NCBI RefSeq assembly: GCF_000719775.1
Contig: NZ_JOHR01000010.1
Location: 62,001 to 126,000, forward strand
Source of the DNA: Streptomyces sp. NRRL F-5135
GTDB lineage: Bacteria > Actinomycetota > Actinomycetes > Streptomycetales > Streptomycetaceae
Reading direction: 5' to 3'
DNA length: 64,000 nt
Each line of letters starts with the position of its first letter. The first letter of the stretch is position 1. Under the pieces are notes generated by a model. That model searched no databases, was not told the DNA's origin, and was given only the letters and a program-made list of their open reading frames with translations. The position numbers and the translations under genes are program-made. This document shows, piece by piece, positions 34,388-44,107 of this stretch.

Positions 34388-35869
34388 TCAGGCACCACCG
34401 GCCAGCCGGCTGATCGCCGCCATCGGCACCGGCAGCCAGTCGGGCCGGTGCCGCGCCTCGTACAGCACCTCGTACACCGCCTTGTCCGTCTCGTAGGCCC
34501 GCAGCAGCTCCGGTTCGGCGCGCGGGTCGGTGCCCGAGGCCGCCGCGTACCCCTCGCAGTACGCCGCCCGGCAGCGCGCCGCCCACTCCGGGCGCCACGG
34601 CTGGTGCGAACGCGCCGCGTAGTCGAACGACCGGAGCATGCCCGCCACATCGCGGACGGGCGGCTGCGGGCGCCGCCGCTCGGCGAGCGGTCTGGCCGGT
34701 TCGCCCTCGAAGTCGATGACCGACCACTCGCCGTCCGGGGTGCGCAAGGCCTGGCCGAGGTGCAGATCGCCGTGCACGCGCTGGGCCGGCCTGGCGCGGC
34801 CCGCCTCGTCGAGCCCGGCGACCGCGGTGAACGCGGTGCGCAGTCCGGGGACGTACGGTTTGAGCGCGGGCACCGCACGGGCGACCGCGTCCAGGCGCTC
34901 GGCCATGCCGCCCGCCAGCTGCGCGGTCTGCCGGCGCCCCAGGGTGACGGTGGGCAGGGCGGTGGCGAGCGCGGTGTGCACCTCGGCGGTGGCCCGCCCC
35001 AGCGCGTACGCCTCACCGGTGAACTCCCGGCCCCGCGCCAGCGCCGCCAGGGCCAGTCGCCAGCCGTCCTGGGACCCGCGCAGGAACGGCTGGAGCACCC
35101 CGAGCGTGAGGGTGTCCCCGCTGCCCGAGGGGTCGGCCGCCTCGAACCAGCCGACCGGGGCCGGCACCCGCCCGCAGCCCTCGGCGGCCAGCGCCAGCGG
35201 CAGCTCCAGGTCCGGGTGCGGGCCGGGGAGGACCCGGCGGAGGATCTTGAGGATGTACTCCTCCCCGTACACCAGCGAGGAGTTGGACTGCTCGGCGCCC
35301 AGCGGCCGGCCGGGGAGTCCCGCGGACACGGTGCCCGACCCCTCGAAGCGCAGCGGACCCAGTGTGCCGGGCGTGCGCAATCGTTCCAGCAGAAGGTCCG
35401 CCAGGCGCGGGTCGTACAGCGCCTCGTACAGCGTGCGGCCGGTCAGCGGGCCCTGGGTGACGTGTCCGATCAGCGCGGGCGCGAGCCGGGGCGGGAGCGC
35501 CTTGCGCACGCCCAGCAGGAGTTGGTAGCAGTCGCCCGCGGGATCGGGGGCGGGGGTGGAGGAGGGGATCGTGGGCGGGACGGCGGGCGGCGGCCCGGCG
35601 GGCCCGCGCTGTTCGACGCGCACGAGCAGATGCAGCAGCCCCGGACCGCCCGTGTCCGACGGCAGCAGCTCGGTGACCGCCACCGGGGTGAAGCCGGTGA
35701 CGGGGCGGCCCTTGCCCGCGAACCAGCGTCGGCCGGGCAGCCAGTCACGCAGTAACGGGGCGATCGAGCCGACCAGCACCCTCGCGTCGTGGGGCGGGAG
35801 GGAGGCGGGTACGGAGGATGAGGCGGTGACGGGACGCGGCGTGATCCGGGTGGATGCAGCCTTCGACAT
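34388..35869 (-). CDS. pep2: Maltokinase (Pep2/Mak)
   Basis: The product (493 residues) phosphorylates maltose with ATP to maltose 1-phosphate, the GlgE substrate. The N-terminal cap has LPGRRWFAGKGRPVTGF, characteristic of maltokinases and of the kinase half of TreS-Mak fusions. The aminoglycoside-kinase-like core shows EQSNSSLVYGEEYILKILRR, RVHGDLHLGQALRT and VIDFEGEPARPLAERR, holding the catalytic Asp and metal ligand. ATG 35869 has AAGGA nine bases upstream. It lies 245 bp after treS, with palindromes in the gap. It is known to work with TreS in a complex in actinobacteria. Confidence 0.94.
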   Translation of the reverse strand: MSKAASTRITPRPVTASSSVPASLPPHDARVLVGSIAPLLRDWLPGRRWFAGKGRPVTGFTPVAVTELLPSDTGGPGLLHLLVRVEQRGPAGPPPAVPPTIPSSTPAPDPAGDCYQLLLGVRKALPPRLAPALIGHVTQGPLTGRTLYEALYDPRLADLLLERLRTPGTLGPLRFEGSGTVSAGLPGRPLGAEQSNSSLVYGEEYILKILRRVLPGPHPDLELPLALAAEGCGRVPAPVGWFEAADPSGSGDTLTLGVLQPFLRGSQDGWRLALAALARGREFTGEAYALGRATAEVHTALATALPTVTLGRRQTAQLAGGMAERLDAVARAVPALKPYVPGLRTAFTAVAGLDEAGRARPAQRVHGDLHLGQALRTPDGEWSVIDFEGEPARPLAERRRPQPPVRDVAGMLRSFDYAARSHQPWRPEWAARCRAAYCEGYAAASGTDPRAEPELLRAYETDKAVYEVLYEARHRPDWLPVPMAAISRLAGGA

Positions 35870-35967
35870 GGCCTCGCGTCCTTTCCCCGGGCACACCACA
35901 GGATGCGCAGAGTGTCCCGGATTGCGGCAATGGCTGTCCGGCTGTGCGGGACGTGTCGGGTGAGGAT

Positions 35968-35981
35968 GATCCGTACGGATC
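35968..35981. promoter_or_regulatory. Palindrome in the treS-pep2 gap
   Basis: GATCCGTACGGATC is a perfect 14-bp palindrome 100 bp ahead of pep2; GATCCGTATGAATC at 36017-36030 matches it at 12 of 14 bases. Two related sites in an AT-richer patch suggest an internal regulated promoter for pep2. Confidence 0.5.
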
Positions 35982-36114
35982 TTTTTCGTACGAATGAGTG
36001 CGCGGGTGATCGAGCAGATCCGTATGAATCGAACCGATGTCGGGGAGAGTGCCCCGTTCGAGTCATGGAAAACGCCTCGAACAGGGCCCACAGGTCAACT
36101 CCGTGTAACGCCTG

Positions 36115-37842
36115 TCATCCGAGAGCGGGCATGTCTCTCCTGAGCCGGAACCAGTAGAAGCCGTGCCCCGCGAGCGTCAGCAGATACGGCCACTCCCCGA
36201 TGGCCGGGAAGCGCACGCCGCCGATCAGCTCCACCGGATGGCGTCCGCTGAACTCCCGCAGGTCCAGCTCCGTCGGCTGCGCGAAGCGCGAGAAGTTGTG
36301 CACGCACAGCACCACGTCGTCACCGTCGCCCTGCGGGGAGGGCGCCTCGCGCAGGAAGGCGAGCACGGCCGGGTTGGACGAGGGCAGTTCGGTGTACGAG
36401 CCGAGTCCGAAGGCCGGGTTCTGTTTGCGGATCTCGATCATCCGCCGGGTCCAGTGCAGCAGCGAGGACGGTGAGGCCATCGCCGCTTCCACGTTGGTGA
36501 CCTGGTAGCCGTAGACCGGGTCCATGATGGTCGGCAGGTAGAGCCGGCCGGGGTCGCTGGAGGAGAAGCCCGCGTTCCGGTCCGGCGTCCACTGCATGGG
36601 CGTGCGCACGGCGTCCCGGTCGCCCAGCCAGATGTTGTCGCCCATTCCGATCTCGTCCCCGTAGTACAGGATCGGGGAGCCGGGCAGCGACAGCAGCAGG
36701 GCGGTGAACAGCTCGATCTGGTTGCGGTCGTTGTCCAGCAGCGGGGCGAGCCGGCGCCGGATGCCGATGTTGGCGCGCATGCGCGGGTCCTTGGCGTACT
36801 CCGCGTACATGTAGTCGCGCTCTTCGTCCGTGACCATCTCCAGCGTCAACTCGTCGTGGTTGCGCAGGAAGATGCCCCATTGGCAGCCCGTGGGGATGGC
36901 CGGGGTCTTGGCCAGGATCTCCGAGACCGGGTAGCGGGACTCGCGCCGCACCGCCATGAAGATGCGCGGCATGACGGGGAAGTGGAACGCCATGTGGCAC
37001 TCGTCGCCGCCCGAGGCGTAGTCGCCGAAGTAGTCGACCACGTCCTCCGGCCACTGGTTGGCCTCGGCGAGGATCACCGTGTCGGGGTAGTTGGCGTCGA
37101 TCTCCTTGCGTACCCGCTTGAGGAACTCGTGGGTGGCGGGCAGGTTCTCGCAGTTGGTGTTCTCCTGCTGGTACAGGTACGGCACGGCGTCCAGCCGGAA
37201 GCCGTCGATGCCGAGGTCCAGCCAGAAGCGGAGCGCGGAGACGATCTCCTCCTGCACCGCCGGGTTCTCGTAGTTGAGGTCCGGCTGGTGGGAGAAGAAG
37301 CGGTGCCAGAAGTACTGCTTGCGGACCGGGTCGAAGGTCCAGTTCGAGCTCTCCGTGTCGACGAAGATGACGCGCGCGTCCTGGTACTGCTTGTCGTCGT
37401 CGGCCCAGACGTAGTAGTCGCCGTACGGTCCGTCGGGGTCCTCGCGGGACGCCTGGAACCACTCGTGCTGGTCGCTCGTGTGGTTCATGACGAAGTCGAT
37501 GATGACGCGCATACCGCGCTGGTGCGCGGCGTCGACGAACTCGACGAAGTCGGCGAGGTCGCCGAACTCGGGCAGTACCGCCGTGTAGTCGGACACGTCG
37601 TAACCGCCGTCGCGCAGGGGCGACTTGAAGAACGGGGGGAGCCAGAGGCAGTCGACCCCCAGCCACTGGAGGTAGTCGAGCTTGGCCGTCAGACCCTTGA
37701 GGTCGCCGACGCCGTCTCCGTTGCTGTCCTGGAACGAGCGCACCAGGACCTCGTAGAAGACGGCCCGCTTGAACCAGTCGGGATCGCGGTCCTTGGCCGG
37801 GGTGTCCTCGAACGTGTCGTGGACGGGCTCATTGACGATCAT
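36115..37842 (-). CDS. treS: Trehalose synthase (maltose glucosylmutase)
   Basis: The 575-residue product interconverts maltose and trehalose in the cytoplasm. It is a GH13 enzyme starting around [22 protein letters not shown]. The four conserved regions are [28 protein letters not shown] with the nucleophile Asp, [18 protein letters not shown] with the acid/base Glu, and [21 protein letters not shown]. It lacks the C-terminal maltokinase found in fused versions; that function is the separate next gene. The ATG overlaps the glgE stop as ATGA, so the two are translationally coupled. TreS, Pep2 and GlgE together convert trehalose to alpha-glucan. Confidence 0.96.
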   Translation of the reverse strand: MIVNEPVHDTFEDTPAKDRDPDWFKRAVFYEVLVRSFQDSNGDGVGDLKGLTAKLDYLQWLGVDCLWLPPFFKSPLRDGGYDVSDYTAVLPEFGDLADFVEFVDAAHQRGMRVIIDFVMNHTSDQHEWFQASREDPDGPYGDYYVWADDDKQYQDARVIFVDTESSNWTFDPVRKQYFWHRFFSHQPDLNYENPAVQEEIVSALRFWLDLGIDGFRLDAVPYLYQQENTNCENLPATHEFLKRVRKEIDANYPDTVILAEANQWPEDVVDYFGDYASGGDECHMAFHFPVMPRIFMAVRRESRYPVSEILAKTPAIPTGCQWGIFLRNHDELTLEMVTDEERDYMYAEYAKDPRMRANIGIRRRLAPLLDNDRNQIELFTALLLSLPGSPILYYGDEIGMGDNIWLGDRDAVRTPMQWTPDRNAGFSSSDPGRLYLPTIMDPVYGYQVTNVEAAMASPSSLLHWTRRMIEIRKQNPAFGLGSYTELPSSNPAVLAFLREAPSPQGDGDDVVLCVHNFSRFAQPTELDLREFSGRHPVELIGGVRFPAIGEWPYLLTLAGHGFYWFRLRRDMPALG

Positions 37843-39866
37843 GATGTGGGTGACCCTCCGATCGGCGGGGACGGTCGCAGCACCAGGATGTGCGCGGGCG
37901 TGACACCCGGCTCGAGGCGCACATAGTTGGCACTGCCCCAGTGATAGGTCTCGCCGGTGAGCTCATCGCGCACCGTGACGGTCTCGTCCGGTTCGAGGCC
38001 GAGCCGTTGCATGTCCAACGAGAGCGTCGTCTCCTGGGTGTGGTGGGGGTCGAGGTTCACGACCGCCAGAACGATGTCCGTGCCCGACCGTTTGCTGTAC
38101 GCGATGACCGCGTCGTTGTCGGCGTGGTGGAAATGGATGTCGCGCAGCTGCTGCAGGGCGGGGTGCCGTCGTCTGATCCGGTTGAGCGTGGTGATCAACG
38201 GGGCGATCGTGCGGCCTTCACGCTCGGCCGCCGCCCAGTCCCGGGGGCGCAGCTGGTATTTCTCCGAGTCAACGTACTCCTCGCTCCCGGCTTTCGCGGG
38301 TACGTTCTCGCAGAGTTCGTATCCCGCGTACACTCCCCACGCCGGTGACATCGTGGCGGCCAGTACGGCCCTCACCTCGAATGCGGGGCGCCCTCCTTCC
38401 TGGAGATAGGCGTGCAGGATGTCCGGCGTGTTCACGAAGAAGTTCGGCCGCATGCAGGCCGCCGACTCACCGGCCAGTTCCGTCAGGTACTCGGTCAGTT
38501 CGTGCTTGGTGTTCCGCCAGGTGAAGTACGTGTACGACTGCTGGAAGCCGATCGCGCCGAGCGTGTGCATCATGGCCGGCCGGGTGAATGCCTCGGCCAG
38601 GAAGACGACATCGGGATCGGTGCGGTTGATGTGGGCGATGACCTTCTCCCAGAAGACCACCGGCTTGGTGTGCGGATTGTCGACGCGGAAGATCCGTACT
38701 CCGTGGGACATCCAGTAACGAAGAATCCTGGTCGTCTCGCGAACGATTCCGCGCATATCGCGATCGAAAGCGATCGGATAGATGTCCTGGTATTTCTTCG
38801 GGGGATTCTCCGCGTACGCGATGGAGCCGTCGGCCCGATGATGGAACCAGTCGGGACGCCGGGTGACCCAGGGGTGGTCGGGTGAGCACTGGAGCGCGAA
38901 GTCGAGGGCGACCTCCATGCGCAGGGTGCGCGCCGTCGCCACGAAGTGGTCGAAGTCCTCGATCGTGCCGAGGTCCGGGTGGATCGCGTCGTGGCCGCCG
39001 TCGGCCGAACCGATCGCCCAGGGCACGCCGACGTCGTGCGGGCCCGGTGTCAGGGAGTTGTTGGGGCCTTTGCGATGGGTGGTGCCGATGGGGTGGATCG
39101 GTGGCAGATACACGACGTCAAAACCCATGGCGGCCACGGCGGGCAGCCGCTTGGCCGCCGTCCGGAACGTGCCGCTGACCGGCGGTTCGCCCTGCCTGAC
39201 CACGGCGCCCTCGGAGCGCGGGAACAGCTCGTACCAGGACCCGTACAGCGCGCGCCGCCGCTCGACCAGCAGGGGAGCGGGGCGCGAGGCGGTCACCAGT
39301 TCGCGCAGCGGGTGCCGGACGAGCGCCGCGTCGGCGTCGGGGGCGAACGCCGCCGCCAGCCGGTCCGCGGCGGTCAGCGAGGTGTCGCGCAGCCGGTCGG
39401 CGGCGGCCAGCACGGCCTCCCGCCCGTCGTTCTTGGGGACGCCCGCCGCGGCCCGTTCGTACAGCTCGGCTCCCTCGGTGAGCACCAGCTCCGGTTCGAT
39501 GTCCGCGGGGATCTTGACGCGGGCGGCGCGCCGCCAGGTGGTGACCGGATCGCTCCATGCCTCGACGGTGAAGCTCCAGCGGCCCTCCTCGGTGGGGGTG
39601 ACCTCGGCGCCCCAGCGGTCCGTGCCGGGAGCCAGTTCACGCATGGGGGTCCGGGGGCCGGGCCGGCCGGCCGGGTCCACGAGGACGACATCGGCCGCGA
39701 CGGCGTCGTGCCCCTCGCGGAAGACGGTCGCGGTGACCTGGAAGGTCTCACCGCTCACCGCCTTCGCGGGGCGTCTGCCGCCGTCGACCGACGGGCGTAC
39801 GTCCAGGACGGGAATGCGACCAATCAGTGGTTTCACTGGATCACCTGACGAGGGTGGTACGGGCAT
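37839..39866 (-). CDS. glgE: Alpha-1,4-glucan:maltose-1-phosphate maltosyltransferase
   Basis: The product (675 residues from ATG 39866) extends linear alpha-1,4-glucan with maltosyl units from maltose 1-phosphate. The N-terminal beta domain starts [21 protein letters not shown]; the catalytic barrel has [24 protein letters not shown] with the nucleophile Asp, and [13 protein letters not shown] with the acid/base Glu, all as in characterised Streptomyces GlgE. The start is uncertain: ATG 39866 gives the length I remember for the S. coelicolor enzyme but lacks a ribosome site; GTG 39836 has AGGTGA upstream and overlaps the stop of a small upstream frame as GTGA. It heads the treS-pep2-glgB set. 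Confidence 0.94.
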   Translation of the reverse strand: MPVPPSSGDPVKPLIGRIPVLDVRPSVDGGRRPAKAVSGETFQVTATVFREGHDAVAADVVLVDPAGRPGPRTPMRELAPGTDRWGAEVTPTEEGRWSFTVEAWSDPVTTWRRAARVKIPADIEPELVLTEGAELYERAAAGVPKNDGREAVLAAADRLRDTSLTAADRLAAAFAPDADAALVRHPLRELVTASRPAPLLVERRRALYGSWYELFPRSEGAVVRQGEPPVSGTFRTAAKRLPAVAAMGFDVVYLPPIHPIGTTHRKGPNNSLTPGPHDVGVPWAIGSADGGHDAIHPDLGTIEDFDHFVATARTLRMEVALDFALQCSPDHPWVTRRPDWFHHRADGSIAYAENPPKKYQDIYPIAFDRDMRGIVRETTRILRYWMSHGVRIFRVDNPHTKPVVFWEKVIAHINRTDPDVVFLAEAFTRPAMMHTLGAIGFQQSYTYFTWRNTKHELTEYLTELAGESAACMRPNFFVNTPDILHAYLQEGGRPAFEVRAVLAATMSPAWGVYAGYELCENVPAKAGSEEYVDSEKYQLRPRDWAAAEREGRTIAPLITTLNRIRRRHPALQQLRDIHFHHADNDAVIAYSKRSGTDIVLAVVNLDPHHTQETTLSLDMQRLGLEPDETVTVRDELTGETYHWGSANYVRLEPGVTPAHILVLRPSPPIGGSPTS

Positions 39867-40105
39867 GACAGATGGGCCGGGCGAGGCAGACGTGGCAGGC
39901 GTGGCAGTCGTGCCGGGGGAGGCGGAGATGGCAGGCGTGAGGGGTGTTGCGGTGATGGCAGGCGTGGCGAGCAGAGCGGGGCCGGTGGGGGATCGGGCTG
40001 GGCACGGGTGGCAGGCCGAGCGGAATCGGCCTGCGGACCGGCTCCGGTGTGATGGCCGGGTGTTCTTTGTAGCTGCTCGGTAGACGACTGGGAGGCTGCG
40101 GGCAT
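39833..40105 (-). CDS. Possible 90-residue frame coupled to glgE
   Basis: An open frame of 90 codons has AGGAG six bases before its ATG at 40105 and its TGA overlaps the glgE GTG at 39836 as GTGA. The first 35 residues (MPAASQSSTEQLQRT...) have mixed composition; the rest is Pro/Arg/Leu-rich with repeated RLPRLPRLPRP. It may be a leader peptide, an ancestral GlgE N-terminus displaced by a frameshift in a low-complexity tract, or spurious. No family recognised. Confidence 0.35.
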   Translation of the reverse strand: MPAASQSSTEQLQRTPGHHTGAGPQADSARPATRAQPDPPPAPLCSPRLPSPQHPSRLPSPPPPARLPRLPRLPRPAHLSCPYHPRQVIQ

Positions 40106-40816
40106 GGCCGCTCCTGTCCGCGTTCACTCGAATAGCGGTGGAATTGTGTGGTGACGCGCTCGTATGCCGTACACACGAATCGCGTTGTCGTGCCGCGTGC
40201 TCTCGTGCGGTGTCGCCGTGCGGGGCGTTGCCGTGCGTCGTGCCGTCGCGCGAGGGGTCGCGCGTGGTGTGTTCGCGCGCCGGTCCGGTGCCGTGTGCGC
40301 CGTGCATATGAGCCCTGGGCGTGCCGTGCGTCCGTGCCGTGCGGGTGTGCGGCACGAGCCGTACGCGTGCGCCTGAGCGTGTTGTGCGCCGTGCGTACCG
40401 GAGAAGCCTTCCCCCTCTGTTCGGGTGGGCAATCCGGCGGTTTGTTAACTACTAGGACGTAATGATGATCACCTGGTAACTGCTCCGGGGGACCGTGGGC
40501 CGAGCCGTGGGCACGGGCCGAACGCGACCCACTGCTGTGTCGGTTGCCCCGGAAGGGCGCGAAGACCCGGGGGTGAGTGCGCGAATGCGCCGTGTTTGCG
40601 CAGGGCGGGGTGAGGCTAACGTCGGACAGACGGCGGGCGCACAACGGGGTGCGCCCCCGCGCTCGTATGCGTGCCCGTGCCCGTGCCTGTGTCCGTGCCT
40701 GTGTTCGTGCCCGCTCTTGTGCTCGTGTCCGGGGCGCCTCCGTGTGGCCCCGTCCGATTCATATGTCCCGCTCATATGTCCGCTGCCACTCGTATGTCCT
40801 TGCGAAGGTGGAACAC
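40106..40816. other. Divergent control region between glgE set and glgP
   Basis: About 700 bp of GTGCC/CGTGC-rich DNA without a supportable gene. An AT-richer island at 40438-40482 (around GTTAACTACTAGGACGTAAT) is the most promoter-like part. Both the glgE set and glgP must be expressed from here. Confidence 0.5.
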
Positions 40817-43800
40817 GTGAAGGCAATTCGTCGGTTCACCGTCCGCCCCGTCCTGCCGGAACCCCTCCAACCGCTCGGCGACCTCGCCCGTAACCTGCGC
40901 TGGTCCTGGCACACGGAGACCCGTGACCTGTTCGAGTCGGTCGACCCGGCCGGCTGGCGGGCGGCCGACGGGGATCCGGTGCGGCTGCTCGGCGGTGTGT
41001 CCGCCGCCCGGCTCGCCGAACTGGCCGCGGACCGCCGTTTCCTGGAGAGACTGGCCGCGGCGGCGGCCGGGCTCGACACCTACCTGCGCGGCGACCGCTG
41101 GTACCAGCGGCGCGACGGCGAGGACGGGGAGCTGCCGGCGGCGGTCGCCTACTTCTCCCCCGAGTTCGGGGTCACGGCGGCCCTGCCGCAGTACTCCGGC
41201 GGGCTCGGCATCCTCGCCGGTGACCATCTCAAAGCGGCCAGCGACCTCGGCGTTCCGCTCATCGGCGTCGGACTGCTCTACCGGCACGGATACTTCCGCC
41301 AGTCCCTCTCGCGCGACGGCTGGCAGCAGGAGCAGTACCCGGTCCTCGATCCGGACGAACTGCCGCTCACGCTGCTGCGCGAACACGGTGGCGCCCCGGC
41401 GCAGGTGGTGCTGGCCCTGCCCGGCGGCCGGTCGCTGCGCGCGTGCGTCTGGCAGGCGCGGGTCGGACGGGTACCGCTGCTGATGCTCGACTCGGACGTC
41501 GAGGAGAACGGGCCGGCCGAGCGAAACGTGACCGACCGGCTCTACGGCGGTGCCAGTGAACACCGGCTGCTCCAGGAGATGCTGCTGGGCATCGGCGGGG
41601 TGCGGGCGGTACGGGCGTACTGCCGGCTGACCGGCCACCCGGCGCCCGAGGTGTTCCACACCAACGAGGGGCACGCGGGGTTCCTGGGCCTCGAGCGCAT
41701 CCGGGAGCTGGTGACCGGCGGAACCGCCGGGGGTGGCGCGGGTGCCGGTGGTGGTACGGGGACTGCACGGGCCACGGCGCCCACCGGGGCGGGGGACGGG
41801 CGCGGCGGTTCCGGTACGGCCCCGGCCGCCGGACTGGGCTTCGATGCCGCGCTGGAGGCGGTCAGGGCCGGGACGGTCTTCACCACGCACACGCCCGTGC
41901 CCGCCGGGATCGACCGCTTCGACCGCGCGCTGGTGGCCCGGCACTTCGGGGACGACGGCGAACTGCCCGGCGTGGACGTGGACCGGGTGCTCGGCCTCGG
42001 CCTGGAGACCCAGCCCGGCGGCGACCCGAGGCTGTTCAACATGGCCGTGATGGGAATGCGGCTCGCCCAGCGGGCCAACGGTGTCTCCACGCTGCACGGC
42101 GCGGTGAGCCGGCGGATGTTCGCCGGGCTCTGGCCGGGTTTCGACCCGGAGGAGGTGCCCATCACCTCCGTGACCAACGGGGTGCACGCGCCGACGTGGG
42201 TGGCACCGGAGATCGCAGCACTGGGCAGGAACGGCGACGGGGCGGAGCTGGGCAGGCACGGCGACGGGGCGGCGCCCGGAACGTACGGCGACGGGGCGGC
42301 CGGGGCGCCGGAGGCCGAGGCGCCCCGGGCACCCGGGGGCGGGGCGGGCCGGGCAGCCGGGGACGGGCCCGCGGACGCCCCGGACGCTCCGGATGCCGAA
42401 CCAGCGGACGCCGCTGACCGCGTGTCGCCGGAGGCCCGGGACCGGGTGTCGGCGGAGGCCCGGGACCGCGTGTCGGCGGATGCCCCGGACGCCGGGCCGG
42501 GGTGTAGCCCGGAGACCGCGTCGGGGGAGCCCCCGGCCACGACACCGGGCAAGTCCCCGGACATCGCATCGGCGGACGCCCGCCCTGCCTCGGCGGACGC
42601 CATGGAACGTGCTTCGGCGGACGCCTTGGACCATGGTGCTTCGACGGACGCGCTCGCCCGGGTCCCCGACGCCGAGATCTGGAACGTACGCCGCGAGCTG
42701 CGGGCCCGACTGGTCGCCGAGGTACGGGAGCGCCTGCGCGCGTCCTGGCGGCTGCGCGGCGCACAGGACGCCGAACTGGGCTGGATCGACGGCGTACTGG
42801 ACCCCGACGTCCTCACCATCGGCTTCGCCCGCCGGGTCCCCTCGTACAAACGGCTCACGCTGATGCTGCGCGACCGGAGCCGCCTGATGGATCTGCTGCT
42901 GCACCCCGACCGCCCGGTCCAGATCGTCGTCGCCGGCAAGGCGCACCCGGCGGACGACGGCGGCAAACGGCTGGTCCAGGAACTGGTGCGGTTCGCCGAC
43001 GACGCCCGGGTGCGGCACCGCATCGTCTTCCTCCCCGACTACGGCATGGGCATGGCGCAGAAGCTCTACCCGGGGTGTGACGTGTGGCTGAACAACCCGC
43101 TGCGCCCCCTGGAGGCGTGCGGCACGAGCGGAATGAAGGCCGCGCTCAACGGGTGTCTCAACCTGTCGGTGCTGGACGGCTGGTGGGACGAGTGGTTCGA
43201 GCCGGACTTCGGCTGGGCCATCCCCACCGCCGAGGGCCTCTCCACCGACGAGAACCGCCGGGACGACCTGGAGGCCGGCGCGCTCTACGAGTTGATCGAG
43301 GACCGGGTCGCACCCCGCTTCTACGACCGCGACGAGGCGGGACTGCCCGGCCGCTGGATCGAGATGGTGCGCCGCACCCTCACCACTCTGGGGCCGAAGG
43401 TCCTGGCGGGACGCATGGTGCGCGAGTATGTGGAGCGGCTGTACGCGCCCGCCGCCCGCGCCCACCGGGCCCTGGACGCCGGCACGGCCGCGGAGCTGGC
43501 CGCCTGGAAGTACCGTACGCGCACGCTCTGGCCGCGTGTCTCGGTCGACCACGTCGAGGCGGTGGCGGCCGGCACACCCGGTGGCGGGCCCGGCGGCTGC
43601 GGTGGTTCGTCCGGTGGCGCGGCGGGCGGGGCCGAGCTGGGCTCCACGCTCTCGCTGCGGGTGAGCGTGGGTCTCGGTGAACTGCGCCCGGAGGACGTGG
43701 AGGTGCAGGCCGTCGCGGGCCGGGTGGGCTCGGACGACGCGCTCGCGGAGGCCCGCACCTTCCCCCTCAAACCGGCAGCCGGGCCCGACATGGAGGGCCG

Positions 43801-43963
43801 CTGGGTGTACGAGGGCCCGCTCGCGCTGGACCGCACGGGCCCGTACGGCTACACGGTCCGGGTGCTGCCCGCGCACCCCCTGCTCGCGACGGGCGCGGAT
43901 CTGGGCCTGGTGACACTGCCGACGGAGGCGACGGGGGAGGGCGCGGGCGTCCTGCTGAGGTGA
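40817..43963 (+). CDS. glgP: Glycogen/maltodextrin phosphorylase with repeat insertions
   Basis: The product (1048 residues) releases glucose 1-phosphate from alpha-glucan. It is the GT35 form that starts RRFTVRPVLPEPLQPLGDLARNLRWSW. Substrate motifs AYFSPEFGV, LPQYSGGLGILAGDHLK and HTNEGHAGFL are intact and the pyridoxal-phosphate lysine lies in EACGTSGMKAALNG near residue 770. Related Streptomyces enzymes are near 880 residues; the excess is a Gly/Thr-rich insert at about 302-340 and a 145-residue Asp/Ala/Gly-rich insert at about 470-614, between WVAPEIAALG and VPDAEIWNVRREL. The frame is intact throughout. GTG 40817 follows GAAGGTGG. It is divergent from glgE. Confidence 0.93.
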   Translation: MKAIRRFTVRPVLPEPLQPLGDLARNLRWSWHTETRDLFESVDPAGWRAADGDPVRLLGGVSAARLAELAADRRFLERLAAAAAGLDTYLRGDRWYQRRDGEDGELPAAVAYFSPEFGVTAALPQYSGGLGILAGDHLKAASDLGVPLIGVGLLYRHGYFRQSLSRDGWQQEQYPVLDPDELPLTLLREHGGAPAQVVLALPGGRSLRACVWQARVGRVPLLMLDSDVEENGPAERNVTDRLYGGASEHRLLQEMLLGIGGVRAVRAYCRLTGHPAPEVFHTNEGHAGFLGLERIRELVTGGTAGGGAGAGGGTGTARATAPTGAGDGRGGSGTAPAAGLGFDAALEAVRAGTVFTTHTPVPAGIDRFDRALVARHFGDDGELPGVDVDRVLGLGLETQPGGDPRLFNMAVMGMRLAQRANGVSTLHGAVSRRMFAGLWPGFDPEEVPITSVTNGVHAPTWVAPEIAALGRNGDGAELGRHGDGAAPGTYGDGAAGAPEAEAPRAPGGGAGRAAGDGPADAPDAPDAEPADAADRVSPEARDRVSAEARDRVSADAPDAGPGCSPETASGEPPATTPGKSPDIASADARPASADAMERASADALDHGASTDALARVPDAEIWNVRRELRARLVAEVRERLRASWRLRGAQDAELGWIDGVLDPDVLTIGFARRVPSYKRLTLMLRDRSRLMDLLLHPDRPVQIVVAGKAHPADDGGKRLVQELVRFADDARVRHRIVFLPDYGMGMAQKLYPGCDVWLNNPLRPLEACGTSGMKAALNGCLNLSVLDGWWDEWFEPDFGWAIPTAEGLSTDENRRDDLEAGALYELIEDRVAPRFYDRDEAGLPGRWIEMVRRTLTTLGPKVLAGRMVREYVERLYAPAARAHRALDAGTAAELAAWKYRTRTLWPRVSVDHVEAVAAGTPGGGPGGCGGSSGGAAGGAELGSTLSLRVSVGLGELRPEDVEVQAVAGRVGSDDALAEARTFPLKPAAGPDMEGRWVYEGPLALDRTGPYGYTVRVLPAHPLLATGADLGLVTLPTEATGEGAGVLLR
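42224..42304 (+). repeat. Three 27-bp coding repeats inside glgP
   Basis: Units at 42224, 42251 and 42278 each encode a nine-residue motif around GDGA (GRNGDGAEL, GRHGDGAAP, GTYGDGAAG). Confidence 0.9.
42416..42487 (+). repeat. Three 24-bp coding repeats inside glgP
   Basis: Units at 42416, 42440 and 42464 encode DRVSPEAR, DRVSAEAR and DRVSADAP. They belong to the same inserted low-complexity segment as the 27-bp repeats. Confidence 0.9.
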
Positions 43964-44009
43964 GGGGGCGCGGCCTCGAAGCCGTGCCGTGAGCCCGGCG
44001 GCCGCCGGG

Positions 44010-44047
44010 CCCGTGGTGAGCGCGCGGCGCGGTGCGCTCACCACGGG
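44010..44047 (+). terminator. Terminator of glgP
   Basis: Perfect 14-bp stem CCCGTGGTGAGCGC with complement, ten-base loop, 46 bp past the glgP stop and convergent with the next gene. Confidence 0.8.
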
Positions 44048-44107
44048 GCTTCCGTCATGGGCGGAGCGGCGGCGGCTCGACCGAGCGGCGCCGCGCCGTC
44101 GCCGGGT

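Noticed and set aside
33879..34727. Minus-strand 282-codon frame over the pep2-glgB gap
   Set aside because: Overlaps pep2 in another frame, Arg/Pro/Ala-rich, no family features or ribosome site.
40577..40816. Upstream start for GlgP
   Set aside because: Adds repeated Ala-Arg and Cys-Val residues unlike the family; GTG 40817 fits the conserved N-terminus.
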